64,000 bases of DNA from Agrococcus sp. Marseille-Q4369 (GTDB taxonomy: Bacteria; Actinomycetota; Actinomycetes; Actinomycetales; Microbacteriaceae), in assembly GCF_018308945.1 (NCBI RefSeq), contig NZ_CP070501.1:372001-436000 (forward strand), in the 5' to 3' direction. Below are positions 29,587 through 38,910 of the stretch, piece after piece. A program made the translations under genes and the position numbers. A model generated the notes under the pieces. It was not told the origin of the DNA. It was given only the letters and a program-made list of their open reading frames with translations, and searched no databases. Numbering within the stretch: the first letter of the stretch is position 1; each line of letters opens with the position of its first letter.

Positions 29587-30954
29587 ATGGCCATGGGGAC
29601 GACTGCGCCGCTCGCGGTGCGCATGCGCCCGACGAGCCTCGACGAGGTCGTCGGCCAGCGCCACCTGCTCGGCCCGGGCTCGCCGCTGCGGCGCCTCGCA
29701 GCGTCGAGCCAGACCGCCGCCGGCGGCGCCGCGAGCGGGCAGAGCGTCATCCTGTGGGGGCCGCCCGGCACCGGCAAGACGACGCTCGCGCAGTCGATCG
29801 CGCACTCGTCCGACCGCCGCTTCGTCGAGCTGAGCGCCGTGACCGCGGGCGTGAAGGACGTGCGGCAGGTGATGGAGGCGGCGCTGAGCGACCGCGACCT
29901 CTACCAGCGCTCGACGGTGCTCTTCCTCGACGAGATCCACCGCTTCACGAAGGCGCAGCAGGACGCGCTGCTGCCCGGGGTCGAGCAGGGCTGGGTCACG
30001 CTCATCGCGGCGACGACCGAGAACCCGTCGTTCAGCGTCATCAGCCCGCTGCTGTCGCGCTCGCTGCTGCTGACGCTCGAGCCGCTCGACGACGACGACA
30101 TCACCCTGCTGGTCGAGCGGGCGATCGCCGATCCGCGCGGCTTCGACGGACGCATCCAGCTCGACGACGACGCTCGCGCGCAGCTCGTGCGGCTCTCGTC
30201 GGGCGACGCGCGGCGCGCGCTCACGGCGCTCGAGGCCGCGGGCGCGCACGCGCTCGAGGCGGCCGCGACCGAGTCGGCGGGCGACGACGAGGACGGCGAT
30301 GAGGCGGATGCGCCGGTCACCGTGACGGCCGAAGCGCTCGCGAGCGCGGTCGACCGCGCGCTGCTGCGCTACGACCGGCAGGGCGACGAGCACTACGACG
30401 TCATCTCCGCGTTCATCAAGTCGGTGCGCGGCTCCGACCCGGACGCGGCGCTCCACTACCTCGCGCGCATGATCGAGGCGGGGGAGGATCCGCGCTTCAT
30501 CGCTCGCCGCATCATCGTGCTCGCGAGCGAGGACATCGGGATGGCCGATCCCCAGGGGCTCGTCATCGCCGCCGCCGCCGCGCAGGCCGTGCAGCTCATC
30601 GGCATGCCCGAGGGCCGCATCCCGCTCGCCGAGGCGACCGTCTACCTCGCGACCGCCCCGAAGTCGAACCGCTCCTACCTCGGCATCGACCGCGCGATCG
30701 CCGACGTGCGCCGCGGCGACTTCGGCCGCGTGCCCACCCACTTGCGCGACGCGCACTACCCCGGCGCCAAGCGGCTCGGCCACGGCAAGGGCTACCGCTA
30801 CGCCCACGATGCGCCGCACGGCGTCGCGACGCAGCAGCACCTGCCCGACCCCCTGGTGGGCGTGCGCTACTACGAGCCCGGCGCGCACGGCTTCGAGCGC
30901 GACGTCGCCGCGCGCCTCGAGCGGATCCGGCGGATCCTCGCCGGCGAGCGCTGA
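29587..30954 (+). CDS. rarA: Replication-associated recombination protein RarA (MgsA)
   Basis: A 455-residue AAA+ ATPase related to clamp loaders and RuvB that acts at stalled replication forks. Walker [13 protein letters not shown], Walker [21 protein letters not shown], sensor [20 protein letters not shown] and the C-terminal tetramerisation region ([12 protein letters not shown]-like [20 protein letters not shown]) are in order. An Asp/Glu-rich insert lies near residue 235. The ATG at 29587 is favoured by its -10 box; a second ATG two codons on is possible. Confidence 0.92.
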   Translation: MAMGTTAPLAVRMRPTSLDEVVGQRHLLGPGSPLRRLAASSQTAAGGAASGQSVILWGPPGTGKTTLAQSIAHSSDRRFVELSAVTAGVKDVRQVMEAALSDRDLYQRSTVLFLDEIHRFTKAQQDALLPGVEQGWVTLIAATTENPSFSVISPLLSRSLLLTLEPLDDDDITLLVERAIADPRGFDGRIQLDDDARAQLVRLSSGDARRALTALEAAGAHALEAAATESAGDDEDGDEADAPVTVTAEALASAVDRALLRYDRQGDEHYDVISAFIKSVRGSDPDAALHYLARMIEAGEDPRFIARRIIVLASEDIGMADPQGLVIAAAAAQAVQLIGMPEGRIPLAEATVYLATAPKSNRSYLGIDRAIADVRRGDFGRVPTHLRDAHYPGAKRLGHGKGYRYAHDAPHGVATQQHLPDPLVGVRYYEPGAHGFERDVAARLERIRRILAGER

Positions 30955-31078
30955 TCTGGTAGTCTGGACGACGGTCCAACGGCAGCCATGCCGACGCATC
31001 CGGACCCGCAACCCTCCTTAGGTCCCGGCACTCGGCCGAGACAGCCGCTCGCGCGGCAGCGAATCAGCGAAGGAAGTC
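30955..31078 (+). promoter_or_regulatory. rpsD leader with candidate -10 box
   Basis: A leader of about 110 nt separates TAGTCT (30960-30965) from rpsD. It contains no gene. Ribosomal protein S4 often controls its own mRNA, so a binding structure could lie here, but I could not draw a convincing fold. AAGGAAGTC gives the rpsD ribosome binding site. Confidence 0.35.
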
Positions 31079-31708
31079 ATGTCCACGAAGTCCCGTACCC
31101 GTTCGAAGGTGCGCCTCTCGCGCGCCCTCGGCGTCGCCCTCACCCCGAAGGCCGCGCGCTACCTCGAGAAGCGCCCCTACGGCCCCGGCCAGCACGGCCG
31201 CACCAAGCGCAAGGCTGACAGCGACTACGCCGTCCGCCTCCGCGAGAAGCAGCGCCTGCGCGCCCAGTACGGCATCCGCGAGGCGCAGCTGCGCACGACG
31301 TTCAACGAGGCGCGCCGCCAGGCCGGCCTGACGGGTGAGAACCTCGTCGAGCTGCTCGAGATGCGCCTCGACGCGCTCGTGCTGCGCGCCGGCTTCGCCC
31401 GCACCATCTCGCAGGCTCGCCAGCTCGTCGTGCACCGCCACATCATGGTCGACGGCCAGCGCGTCGACCGCCCGTCGTTCCGCGTGAAGCCGGGCCAGCT
31501 CATCCACGTGCACGAGCGCAGCGAGGGCATGGAGCCCTTCCAGGTCGCCGCCGCCGGCGGCCACGCCGGCGTGCTGCCCCCGGTGCCCCCGTACCTCGAC
31601 GTGCAGCTCGACCGCCTGCAGGCGCGCCTCGTGCGCCGCCCTGCGCGCGCCGAGGTCCCCGTCGTGGCCGAGGTCCAGCTCGTCGTCGAGTACTACGCCG
31701 CTCGCTGA
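31079..31708 (+). CDS. rpsD: 30S ribosomal protein S4
   Basis: A 209-residue small-subunit protein that nucleates assembly on 16S rRNA. The N-terminal TKSRTRSKVRLSRALG, the PYGPGQHGR loop and the S4 RNA-binding domain (MRLDALVLRAGFARTISQAR, then RHIMVDGQRVDRPSFRVKPG) are typical. It is alone rather than in the alpha operon, as in many actinobacteria. Confidence 0.95.
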   Translation: MSTKSRTRSKVRLSRALGVALTPKAARYLEKRPYGPGQHGRTKRKADSDYAVRLREKQRLRAQYGIREAQLRTTFNEARRQAGLTGENLVELLEMRLDALVLRAGFARTISQARQLVVHRHIMVDGQRVDRPSFRVKPGQLIHVHERSEGMEPFQVAAAGGHAGVLPPVPPYLDVQLDRLQARLVRRPARAEVPVVAEVQLVVEYYAAR

Positions 31709-31723
31709 TCGAAGCGGTGCATC

Positions 31724-31753
31724 GAGAGGGGTCGCCGGAAGGCGGCCCCTCTC
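31724..31753 (+). terminator. rpsD terminator
   Basis: GAGAGGGGTCGCC (31724-31736) pairs with GGCGGCCCCTCTC (31741-31753) over 13 bp (one T-G pair) with the loop GGAA, followed by GTCGTTAG. Confidence 0.85.
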
Positions 31754-31758
31754 GTCGT

Positions 31759-31764
31759 TAGACT
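31759..31764 (+). promoter_or_regulatory. -10 box after the rpsD terminator
   Basis: TAGACT lies 59 nt before the small gene at 31824 and probably starts the alaS-side transcript. Confidence 0.45.
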
Positions 31765-31823
31765 GACTGCGCCCCGGCCGCGACCGGCGTCGGGCGCACC
31801 CAGACACCCGAGGGGGACCCGCT

Positions 31824-32003
31824 GTGAAGAAGCTCCTGTTCCTGGCCATCGGCGTCGTCATCGGCGTCTTCGCCGCGCGCCGCATCGAGGAGACCGAGAA
31901 GGGCAAGGCGTTCCTCGACAACGTCGACGCCCGGGGCCGCGAGTTCACGGACGCCGTCAAGGACGGCTACCAGGCTCGCGACCGCGAGCTGCGAGGCGAG
32001 TGA
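31824..32003 (+). CDS. Small membrane-anchored protein, 59 aa
   Basis: The frame reads MKKLLFLAIGVVIGVFAARR, then IEETEKGKAFLDNVDARGRE and FTDAVKDGYQARDRELRGE. A short hydrophobic N-terminal segment is followed by a charged helix. The GTG start follows CGAGGGGGACCCGCT. I recall small genes of this kind between rpsD and alaS in other actinobacteria. Its function is not known. Confidence 0.72.
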   Translation: MKKLLFLAIGVVIGVFAARRIEETEKGKAFLDNVDARGREFTDAVKDGYQARDRELRGE

Positions 32004-32016
32004 CGAGATCCGATCC

Positions 32017-32043
32017 GAGCCCGGGCGCCGAGCGCCCGGGCTC
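32017..32043 (+). terminator. Strong hairpin 36 nt before alaS
   Basis: GAGCCCGGGCGC (32017-32028) and GCGCCCGGGCTC (32032-32043) form a perfect 12-bp stem with the loop CGA. It can end the small-gene transcript or act as an attenuator for alaS; no other promoter is obvious before alaS. Confidence 0.7.
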
Positions 32044-32078
32044 GTCATGCCCCGCTGGGGCTGGAGAGACCTGACCGA

Positions 32079-34736
32079 ATGCAGACCGCAGAGATCCACC
32101 GCCGCTTCCTCGAGCACTTCGAGCGCCGCGACCACCAGATCGTGCCCTCGGCGCCGCTCGTGAGCGACGATCCGGCGATCATGTTCACGATCGCCGGCAT
32201 GGTGCCGTTCATCCCGTACCTCTCGGGCCGCGTGCCCGCGCCGTGGCCGCGCGTCGCGGACGTGCAGAAGTGCATCCGCACGAACGACATCGAGGAGGTC
32301 GGCCGCACGCCGCGGCACGGCACCTTCTTCCAGATGGCGGGCAACTGGTCGTTCGGCGACTACTTCAAGCGCGAGGCGATCGTCTGGGCATGGGAGCTGC
32401 TCACGGGCTCCGAGGCCGACGGCGGCTACGGCTTCAGCCCGTCCGACCTGTGGGTCACGGTCTTCGAGACCGACGACGAGGCCGAGCGGCTCTGGATCGA
32501 GTCGACCGACATCGACCCGGCGCGCATCCAGCGCCTCGGGCTCGAGGACAACTACTGGATGACCGGCCAGCCCGGTCCCGCAGGCCCCGACTCGGAGATC
32601 TTCTTCGACCTCGGCCCCGAGCACGGCCCCGACGGCGGCCCCGCGACCGGCAGCGATCGCTACGTCGAGATCTGGAACCTCGTCTTCATGCAGGACGAGA
32701 TCGCCGACGTGCGCTCGAAGACCGAGTTCACGATCGTGCGCGAGCTGCCCCGCAAGAACATCGACACCGGCATGGGCCTCGAGCGCGTCGCGTTCCTCAA
32801 GCAGGGCGTGCAGAACATGTACGAGATCGACCAGGTGCGCCCGGTGCTCGACCTCGCGAGCGAGCTCTCGGGCCGGCGCTACGGCGCCGACGGCGAGGAC
32901 GACGTGCGGATGCGCGTGGTCGCCGATCACGTGCGCTCGTCCCTCATGCTCATGGGCGACGGCGTGACGCCGGGCAACGACGGCCGCGGCTACATCCTCC
33001 GCCGCCTGATGCGCCGCTCGATCCGCTCGATGCGGCTGCTCGGCGTGCACGAGGCGACCTTCCCGACCCTCTTCCGCGCGAGCTTCGACGCGATGTCGAC
33101 CGCCTACCCTGAGCTCCAGCAGTCGTTCGGCCGCATCGAGCGGATGGCGATCGCCGAGGAGGAGACGTTCCTCAAGACGCTCGAGTCGGGCTCGACGGTG
33201 CTCGACCTCGCGATCGAGGGTGTGCGCTCCGACGCGGGGCACGTCGTGCCCGGCAAGACGGCGTTCCTGCTGCACGACACGTACGGCTTCCCGATCGACC
33301 TGACGATGGAGATCGCCGAGGAGGCGGGCCTCGAGGTCGACCGCTCGACGTTCGAGACGCTCATGAGCGAGCAGCGCACGCGCGCGAAGGCCGACGCGAA
33401 GTCGCGCCGTCGGCAGCTCGCCGACCTCTCGGTCTACGCCGACCTGCGCGCGAAGGGCGAGACCGCGTTCCTCGGCTACGACGAGCTCGAGGCCGACGGC
33501 GAGGTCATCGGCATCATCGCCGATGGCGCCTCAGCGCAGTCGGCGGGCGTGGGCGAGGAGGTCGAGGTCGTGCTGACCGCGACGTCGCTCTACGCCGAGG
33601 CGGGCGGGCAGGACAGCGACCAGGGCCGGCTCATCGGCGCGGGCTTCGAGGCCGACGTGCTCGACGTGCAGCGCCCGGTCGCGGGCCTCACGAGCCACAT
33701 GGTGCGGGTCACCTCCGGCGAGATCGCGGTCGGCGACGTCGCGCGCGCGGTCGTCGATGAGCGCTACCGGCGCGGTGCGAACCAGGCGCACTCCGCGACG
33801 CACGTCGTGCACGCGGCGCTCCGCCAGCTGCTCGGCCCCGACGCGGCCCAGTCGGGCTCCTACAACAAGGCGGGCTACATGCGGCTCGACTTCTCGTGGT
33901 CGAGCGCGCTCTCGCACGACATGCGGCAGGAGCTCGAGGGCATCGCGAACTCGGCGATCCGCGACGACCTGCCGGTCGAGACGCGGCTCATGCCGCTCGA
34001 CGAGGCGAAGGCGCTCGGCGCGATGGCCCTCTTCGGCGAGAAGTACGGCGACACCGTGCGCATGGTCGACATCGGCGGACCGTGGTCGCGCGAGCTGTGC
34101 GGCGGCACGCACGTCGACGCGTCGAGCCAGATCGGCCTCATCTCGATCACGAGCGAGGCGAGCGTCGGCTCGACGAGCCGTCGCGTGGAGGCGGCGGTGG
34201 GGGCGGATGCGTTCCGCCAGCTCGTCGCGGAGCGCACGCTCGTGAGCGAGCTCACGGGCATGCTCAAGACCCCGCGCGAGCAGCTGCCCGGCCGCATCGA
34301 GGAGCTCGTGCTCTCGCTCAAGGCGGCCGAGAAGCGCATCGCCGAGTTCGAGTCGAAGCAGCTCGCGTCGCGCGTGCAGCCGATCGCCGAGGCCGCGACC
34401 CGCGTGGGCGACGTGCTGCTCGCCGCCGTCGACCTCGGCACCGTCGGCTCGCAGGACGACCTCCGCTCGCTCGCAGGCCAGGTGCGCGAGCGCCTGGGCG
34501 CCGAGCCCGCGGTCGTCGCGATCGGCGGCGCGGTCGACGGCAAGCCCGCGATCGTCGTCGCGACGAACGATGCGGCGCGCCGCGGCGGCGCCGCAGCGGG
34601 TCCGCTCGCCAAGGCGGCAGCGGCGGTGCTCGGCGGCGGCGGCGGCGGCAAGCCCGACATGGCGCAGGGCGGTGGGCAGGACGCGAGCGCGATGCCGCGC
34701 GCGCTCGAGGCCGTGCGCGAGGGGCTCGGCCGCTGA
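32079..34736 (+). CDS. alaS: Alanine--tRNA ligase
   Basis: An 885-residue class II synthetase. The N-terminal catalytic core (MQTAEIHRRFLEHFERRDHQ, CIRTNDIEEVGRTPRHGTFF), the editing domain (QAHSATHVVHAALRQLLG, and LCGGTHVDASSQIG, which bind zinc) and the C-terminal oligomerisation region are all present at the usual length. The ATG at 32079 follows a hairpin by 35 nt. It heads a run with ruvX, mltG and the aro genes. Confidence 0.95.
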   Translation: MQTAEIHRRFLEHFERRDHQIVPSAPLVSDDPAIMFTIAGMVPFIPYLSGRVPAPWPRVADVQKCIRTNDIEEVGRTPRHGTFFQMAGNWSFGDYFKREAIVWAWELLTGSEADGGYGFSPSDLWVTVFETDDEAERLWIESTDIDPARIQRLGLEDNYWMTGQPGPAGPDSEIFFDLGPEHGPDGGPATGSDRYVEIWNLVFMQDEIADVRSKTEFTIVRELPRKNIDTGMGLERVAFLKQGVQNMYEIDQVRPVLDLASELSGRRYGADGEDDVRMRVVADHVRSSLMLMGDGVTPGNDGRGYILRRLMRRSIRSMRLLGVHEATFPTLFRASFDAMSTAYPELQQSFGRIERMAIAEEETFLKTLESGSTVLDLAIEGVRSDAGHVVPGKTAFLLHDTYGFPIDLTMEIAEEAGLEVDRSTFETLMSEQRTRAKADAKSRRRQLADLSVYADLRAKGETAFLGYDELEADGEVIGIIADGASAQSAGVGEEVEVVLTATSLYAEAGGQDSDQGRLIGAGFEADVLDVQRPVAGLTSHMVRVTSGEIAVGDVARAVVDERYRRGANQAHSATHVVHAALRQLLGPDAAQSGSYNKAGYMRLDFSWSSALSHDMRQELEGIANSAIRDDLPVETRLMPLDEAKALGAMALFGEKYGDTVRMVDIGGPWSRELCGGTHVDASSQIGLISITSEASVGSTSRRVEAAVGADAFRQLVAERTLVSELTGMLKTPREQLPGRIEELVLSLKAAEKRIAEFESKQLASRVQPIAEAATRVGDVLLAAVDLGTVGSQDDLRSLAGQVRERLGAEPAVVAIGGAVDGKPAIVVATNDAARRGGAAAGPLAKAAAAVLGGGGGGKPDMAQGGGQDASAMPRALEAVREGLGR

Positions 34737-34750
34737 GCGGCCCGACGACC

Positions 34751-35221
34751 GTGCGACGCGGCATCCGCATCGGCGTCGACGTGGGCCGCGCCCGCGTCGG
34801 CGTCGCCCGCTGCGATCCCGACGGGCTCCTCGCGACGCCCGTCGAGACGATCCAGCGCGCCGACGTCGACGTCGTCGCGCGCATCGCCTCGATCGCGGTC
34901 GAGCTCGGCGCGATCGAGGCGGTGGTCGGCCTGCCGATCTCGCTCTCGGGCGGCGAGACCCCGAGCACGCAGGACGCGCGCGACATCGCCGCGGCCCTCG
35001 CGGCGACGATCCCGGTGCGGCTCGTCGACGAGCGGCTCTCGACCGTCACGGCATCCGCGGCCATGCGCGCCGCGGGCCGCTCGTCGCGCCAGCAGCGCGC
35101 GAGCATCGACCAGGCTGCGGCGGTCGTGATCCTGCAGCACGCACTCGACAGCGAGCGGGCGGCCGGGCGAGCGCCCGGCGAGCTGCTCGACGACGGCGGC
35201 GCTGCCGCCACGGAGGACTGA
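34751..35221 (+). CDS. ruvX: Pre-16S rRNA nuclease/Holliday junction resolvase-like protein (YqgF/RuvX)
   Basis: A 156-residue RNase H-fold nuclease of the YqgF family, which trims the 5' end of 16S rRNA precursor; it was first annotated as a resolvase. The opening IGVDVGRARVGVA holds the first catalytic Asp, and VVGLPISLSG and RLVDERLSTVTA follow. The GTG at 34751 is the first start giving this fold, 14 nt after alaS. The standard alaS-ruvX-mltG order supports the call. Confidence 0.9.
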   Translation: MRRGIRIGVDVGRARVGVARCDPDGLLATPVETIQRADVDVVARIASIAVELGAIEAVVGLPISLSGGETPSTQDARDIAAALAATIPVRLVDERLSTVTASAAMRAAGRSSRQQRASIDQAAAVVILQHALDSERAAGRAPGELLDDGGAAATED

Positions 35222-35222
35222 C

Positions 35223-36299
35223 ATGGCAGGACGACGAGCTCGCGCGCGACAGGCGCGCAACCGCCGCCGCATCATCGGCTGGAGCATCGCGCTCGTGGCC
35301 GTCATCGGCATCGTGGTCGCGGTCGCGCTCGTGGTCCCGCGGCTCGCGGACCGCTTCAGCGGCCCCGAGGACTTCGCCGGGCCCGGCACGGGCGAGGTCG
35401 TCGTGCAGGTGCAGCAGGGCGACAACGGCTACGCCGTCGCCGAGACGCTCTTCGAGCAGGGCGTCATCGCGAGCACCGAGGCGTTCACCGACATCCTGAT
35501 CGCCGACCCGTCGATCCAGCTCCACCCCGGCGCCTACCGCGTCCAGCTCGAGATGTCGGCGCAGGGCGCGCTCGACGCGATCCGCGACCCGGCCAACAAG
35601 GCCGAGCTGCGCGTCACCGTGCCCGAGGGCTTCACGCTCCCGCAGGTGTACGAGCGGCTCGAGCGCGACCTCGGCATCCCGCAGGCCGAGTTCCTGCAGC
35701 TCGAGAGCGACCTCGGCCGCTTCGACCTGCCTGCCGACGCCGTCACGCTCGAGGGCTGGCTCTTCCCCGCGACCTACACGTTCGATGAGGGCGTCACGGC
35801 CGAGGGCGTGCTGCGGGCGATGATCGCGCGGCAGGTGCAGGCGCTCGACGCCGCCGGCGTCGCCGAGGCCGACCGCCAGCGCGTGCTGACCTTCGCGTCG
35901 CTCGTGCAGCGCGAGGCGCGGCTGCCCGACGACTTCGGCCGCGTCGCCCGCGTGTTCCAGAACCGCCTCGACATCGGCATGCGCCTGCAGTCGGATGCGA
36001 CCGTCGCCTACGGCACCGGCAACCTCCACGTCGTCACGACGACCGCCGACGAGCGCGCCGACGCCGACAACCCCTACAACACCTACGCGCGGACGGGCCT
36101 GCCCGTCGGGCCGATCGGCGCACCCGGCGACATCGCGATCCAGGCGTCGCTCTCGCCGACCGAGGGCGACTGGCTCTACTTCGTCACCGTGAACCCCGAC
36201 ACGGGCGAGACCGTCTTCTCCGAGACGCTCGCGGAGCACAACGTCGCGGTGCAGCAGTTCCAGCAGTTCCTGCGCGACAACCCCGGTTGGGGCGGCTGA
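35223..36299 (+). CDS. mltG: Endolytic murein transglycosylase MltG
   Basis: A 358-residue membrane enzyme that cuts nascent peptidoglycan glycan strands. A basic N-terminus (RRARARQARNRRR) precedes one span (GWSIALVAVIGIVVAVALVV). The LysM-like region and the YceG core follow, with VTVPEGFTLPQVYERLERDL, EGWLFPATYTFDEG, the catalytic Glu in LVQREARLPDDFGRVARVF and NPYNTYARTGLPVGPI. The ATG is 1 nt after ruvX. Confidence 0.92.
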   Translation: MAGRRARARQARNRRRIIGWSIALVAVIGIVVAVALVVPRLADRFSGPEDFAGPGTGEVVVQVQQGDNGYAVAETLFEQGVIASTEAFTDILIADPSIQLHPGAYRVQLEMSAQGALDAIRDPANKAELRVTVPEGFTLPQVYERLERDLGIPQAEFLQLESDLGRFDLPADAVTLEGWLFPATYTFDEGVTAEGVLRAMIARQVQALDAAGVAEADRQRVLTFASLVQREARLPDDFGRVARVFQNRLDIGMRLQSDATVAYGTGNLHVVTTTADERADADNPYNTYARTGLPVGPIGAPGDIAIQASLSPTEGDWLYFVTVNPDTGETVFSETLAEHNVAVQQFQQFLRDNPGWGG

Positions 36300-36300
36300 C

Positions 36301-37149
36301 GTGACGACCGGCGAGCCCGGCGCGAGCCGCCGGCTCGCGGTCGTCGGCTGGCCGATCGAGCACTCGCTCTCGCCCGTGCTCCACGGCGCCGCCGCACGCG
36401 AGCTCGGGCTCGACTGGCGCTACGAGCGCCGACCGGTGCGCGAGGGCGAGCTCGCGGGCTTCGTCGACGTGCTCGATCGCGCATGGCTCGGGCTCTCGGT
36501 CACCGCGCCGCTCAAGCTCGAGGCGGCGCGCCTCGCCGGGTCGCTCGACGAGCGCGCGCGACTGACGGGCGCCGCGAACACGCTCGTGCTCGGCACTCGC
36601 CCGCGGGGCTGGAACACCGACGTCGGCGGCATCGTGCGGGCCTTCGCCGGATCGGGCCTCGAGGGTGCCGAGACCGGCGCGATCGCCGGCGCCGGGGCGA
36701 CCGCGGGCTCGGCGCTCGTCGCCCTCGCCGAGCTCGGCGCGGCCCGCGTCGCCGTCGCGCTCCGCAGCCCCGCGAAGGGCGAAGCGCTCGTCGCGCTCGG
36801 CGAGCGGCTGGGGGTCGAGGTCGTGCTGCAGCCGCTCGAGGCGCCGCTGCCCGCCGTCGACGCGGCGGTCTCCACGCTCCCCGCCGCGGCCGACGTCGTG
36901 CCGGTCTTCGCGCATCCGCCCTCGAGACTCCTCGACGCCGACTACGCGCGTGCCGACGGGTCTCGCTACCGGGACGCCGTGCCCGCGGGAGCGCTCATCG
37001 ATGGGCGGGAGATGCTGCTCGGGCAAGCGGTGCTGCAGGCGCGGATCTTCACGATCGGGCACGTCGATGCGCCGCTGCCCGACGAGGGCCGCGTGGCCGC
37101 CGCGATGCGGTCGGCGCTCGCGGCCGCGACGGGTCTGGAAGAATCGTGA
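36301..37149 (+). CDS. aroE: Shikimate dehydrogenase
   Basis: A 282-residue enzyme that reduces 3-dehydroshikimate with NADPH. The substrate site has [16 protein letters not shown], the catalytic Lys in [12 protein letters not shown] and the Asp in [13 protein letters not shown]; the nucleotide loop is [14 protein letters not shown]. The C-terminal part ([19 protein letters not shown]) is conserved. GTG starts 1 nt after mltG. It overlaps a possible early start of aroC. Confidence 0.9.
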   Translation: MTTGEPGASRRLAVVGWPIEHSLSPVLHGAAARELGLDWRYERRPVREGELAGFVDVLDRAWLGLSVTAPLKLEAARLAGSLDERARLTGAANTLVLGTRPRGWNTDVGGIVRAFAGSGLEGAETGAIAGAGATAGSALVALAELGAARVAVALRSPAKGEALVALGERLGVEVVLQPLEAPLPAVDAAVSTLPAAADVVPVFAHPPSRLLDADYARADGSRYRDAVPAGALIDGREMLLGQAVLQARIFTIGHVDAPLPDEGRVAAAMRSALAAATGLEES

Positions 37150-37151
37150 GC

Positions 37152-38339
37152 ATGCTGCGCTGGCTCACCGCCGGGGAATCCCACGGCCCCGAACTGCTCG
37201 CCCTCCTCGAAGGGCTGCCCGCGGGCGTGCCCGTGACGGCGGAGGCCATCCAGGCCGACCTGCAGCGCCGCAAGCTCGGCGCGGGCCGCGGCGCGCGCAT
37301 GAAGTTCGAGCAGGACGAGCTCTCGATCTCGGGCGGCGTGCGGCACGGGCTCAGCCAGGGCGGGCCGGTCGCGCTGCGCATCGGCAACACCGAGTGGCCG
37401 AAGTGGCAGGAGGTCATGAGCGCCGCGCCGCTCGAGGGCGAGCTGTCGGGCGCCCGCGCCGCGAAGCTCACGCGCCCTCGGCCAGGCCACGCCGACCTCG
37501 TCGGCATGCAGAAGCACGGCTTCGACGAGGCGCGCCCCGTGCTCGAGCGCGCGAGTGCCCGCGAGACGGCCGCGCGCGTCGCGCTCGGCGCGGTCGCGCG
37601 CGCGTTCCTCGCCGAGCTCGGCGTGCGGCTCGTGAGCCACACGCTCTCGATCGGCCCCGTGCGCGTGCCCGACGACGCGCCGCTCCCGCTGCCCGACGAC
37701 GTCGATCGGCTCGACGCCGACGAGCTGCGCTGCAACGACCCTGCCACGAGCGCGGCGATGCTCGCCGAGGTGGAGGACGCTCGGCGCTCGGGCGACACGC
37801 TCGGCGGCATCGTCGAGGTGCTCGCCTACGGCCTGCCGCCGGGCCTCGGCTCCTACGTGCACTGGGACCGCCGCCTCGACGGCCGGCTCGCGCAGGCGCT
37901 CATGAGCATCCAGGCGATCAAGGGCGTCGAGGTCGGCGACGGCTTCGAGACAACCCGCCGGCGGGGGAGCGTCGCGCACGACGAGCTGCTCGTCGACGAG
38001 GAGGGCGTGCGCCGCGAGACCGGCCGCGCCGGCGGCATCGAGGGCGGCATGACGACCGGCGGCGCGCTGCGCGTGCGCGCGGGCATGAAGCCGATCGCGA
38101 CCGTGCCCCGCGCGCTGCGCACGATCGACGTCGCGACCGGCGAGGCCGCGCAAGCGCACCACCAGCGCAGCGACGTGTGCGCCGTGCCCGCATCGGGCGT
38201 CGTCGCGGAGGCGATGGTCGCGCTCGTGCTCGCCGACGCGATGCTCGAGAAGTTCGGCGGCGACTCGGTCGGCGAGACCCGGCGGAACCTCGAGGCGTAC
38301 CTCGCCGCGATCCCCGAGCGCCTCCGCACGCTCCCGTGA
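37152..38339 (+). CDS. aroC: Chorismate synthase
   Basis: A 395-residue FMN-dependent enzyme that makes chorismate from EPSP. The opening [20 protein letters not shown], the [15 protein letters not shown] segment and [16 protein letters not shown] are signatures, and [21 protein letters not shown] is the conserved flavin region. I chose the ATG at 37152; a GTG at 37146 overlapping the aroE stop is in frame and better spaced from GGAAG, so the start may be two codons earlier. Confidence 0.94.
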   Translation: MLRWLTAGESHGPELLALLEGLPAGVPVTAEAIQADLQRRKLGAGRGARMKFEQDELSISGGVRHGLSQGGPVALRIGNTEWPKWQEVMSAAPLEGELSGARAAKLTRPRPGHADLVGMQKHGFDEARPVLERASARETAARVALGAVARAFLAELGVRLVSHTLSIGPVRVPDDAPLPLPDDVDRLDADELRCNDPATSAAMLAEVEDARRSGDTLGGIVEVLAYGLPPGLGSYVHWDRRLDGRLAQALMSIQAIKGVEVGDGFETTRRRGSVAHDELLVDEEGVRRETGRAGGIEGGMTTGGALRVRAGMKPIATVPRALRTIDVATGEAAQAHHQRSDVCAVPASGVVAEAMVALVLADAMLEKFGGDSVGETRRNLEAYLAAIPERLRTLP

Positions 38340-38893
38340 CGGCCGGCGCGGCCGGGTCGGGCGCGGGGCCGCGGCCCGGCGACGAGGCGAGCGACCGGCC
38401 GCCCATCGCCCTCATCGGGCCGATGGCCGCGGGCAAGACGTCGCTCGGCCGCAAGCTCGCGAGCCGCATCGGCCGCACGTTCGCCGACACCGATCGCCTC
38501 GTGGTGCTCGAGCACGGCCCGATCCCCGAGATCTTCGCCACGCACGGCGAGTCCGTGTTCCGCCGCTGGGAGGCCGAGGCGGTGCAGCGCGCGCTCGTGC
38601 CGGGCACGGTCGTCGCCCTCGGCGGCGGCGCGGTGCTCGACGAGGGGTCGCGCGAGCTGCTGCGCTCGGCGACCGTCGTGCTCGCGACCGTCGACGAGCG
38701 CGCCGCCGAGCGCCGCCTCGGCGGCGGCGGGCGGCCCCTCGTCGCCGACGGCATCGACGCGTGGCGACGCATCGCCACCGAGCGCGAGCCGCTCTACCGC
38801 TCGCTCGCCGACGTCACCGTCGACACATCCAGGACCCCGATGGCCCGCTTGCTCGACGAGCTGCAGGCCTGGCTCGCCGAGCGCGGGCTGTGA
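38336..38893 (+). CDS. aroK: Shikimate kinase
   Basis: A 185-residue kinase that phosphorylates shikimate. The P-loop [12 protein letters not shown], the substrate-site aspartate in FADTDRLV, the [10 protein letters not shown] region and the GGGAV loop ([17 protein letters not shown]) are in order. The lid region holds RPLVADG. About 22 extra N-terminal residues are Gly/Ala/Pro-rich. The GTG overlaps the aroC stop (GTGA). Confidence 0.91.
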   Translation: MTAGAAGSGAGPRPGDEASDRPPIALIGPMAAGKTSLGRKLASRIGRTFADTDRLVVLEHGPIPEIFATHGESVFRRWEAEAVQRALVPGTVVALGGGAVLDEGSRELLRSATVVLATVDERAAERRLGGGGRPLVADGIDAWRRIATEREPLYRSLADVTVDTSRTPMARLLDELQAWLAERGL

Positions 38894-38910
38894 CCGCGAA
38901 GGAGACCCCC

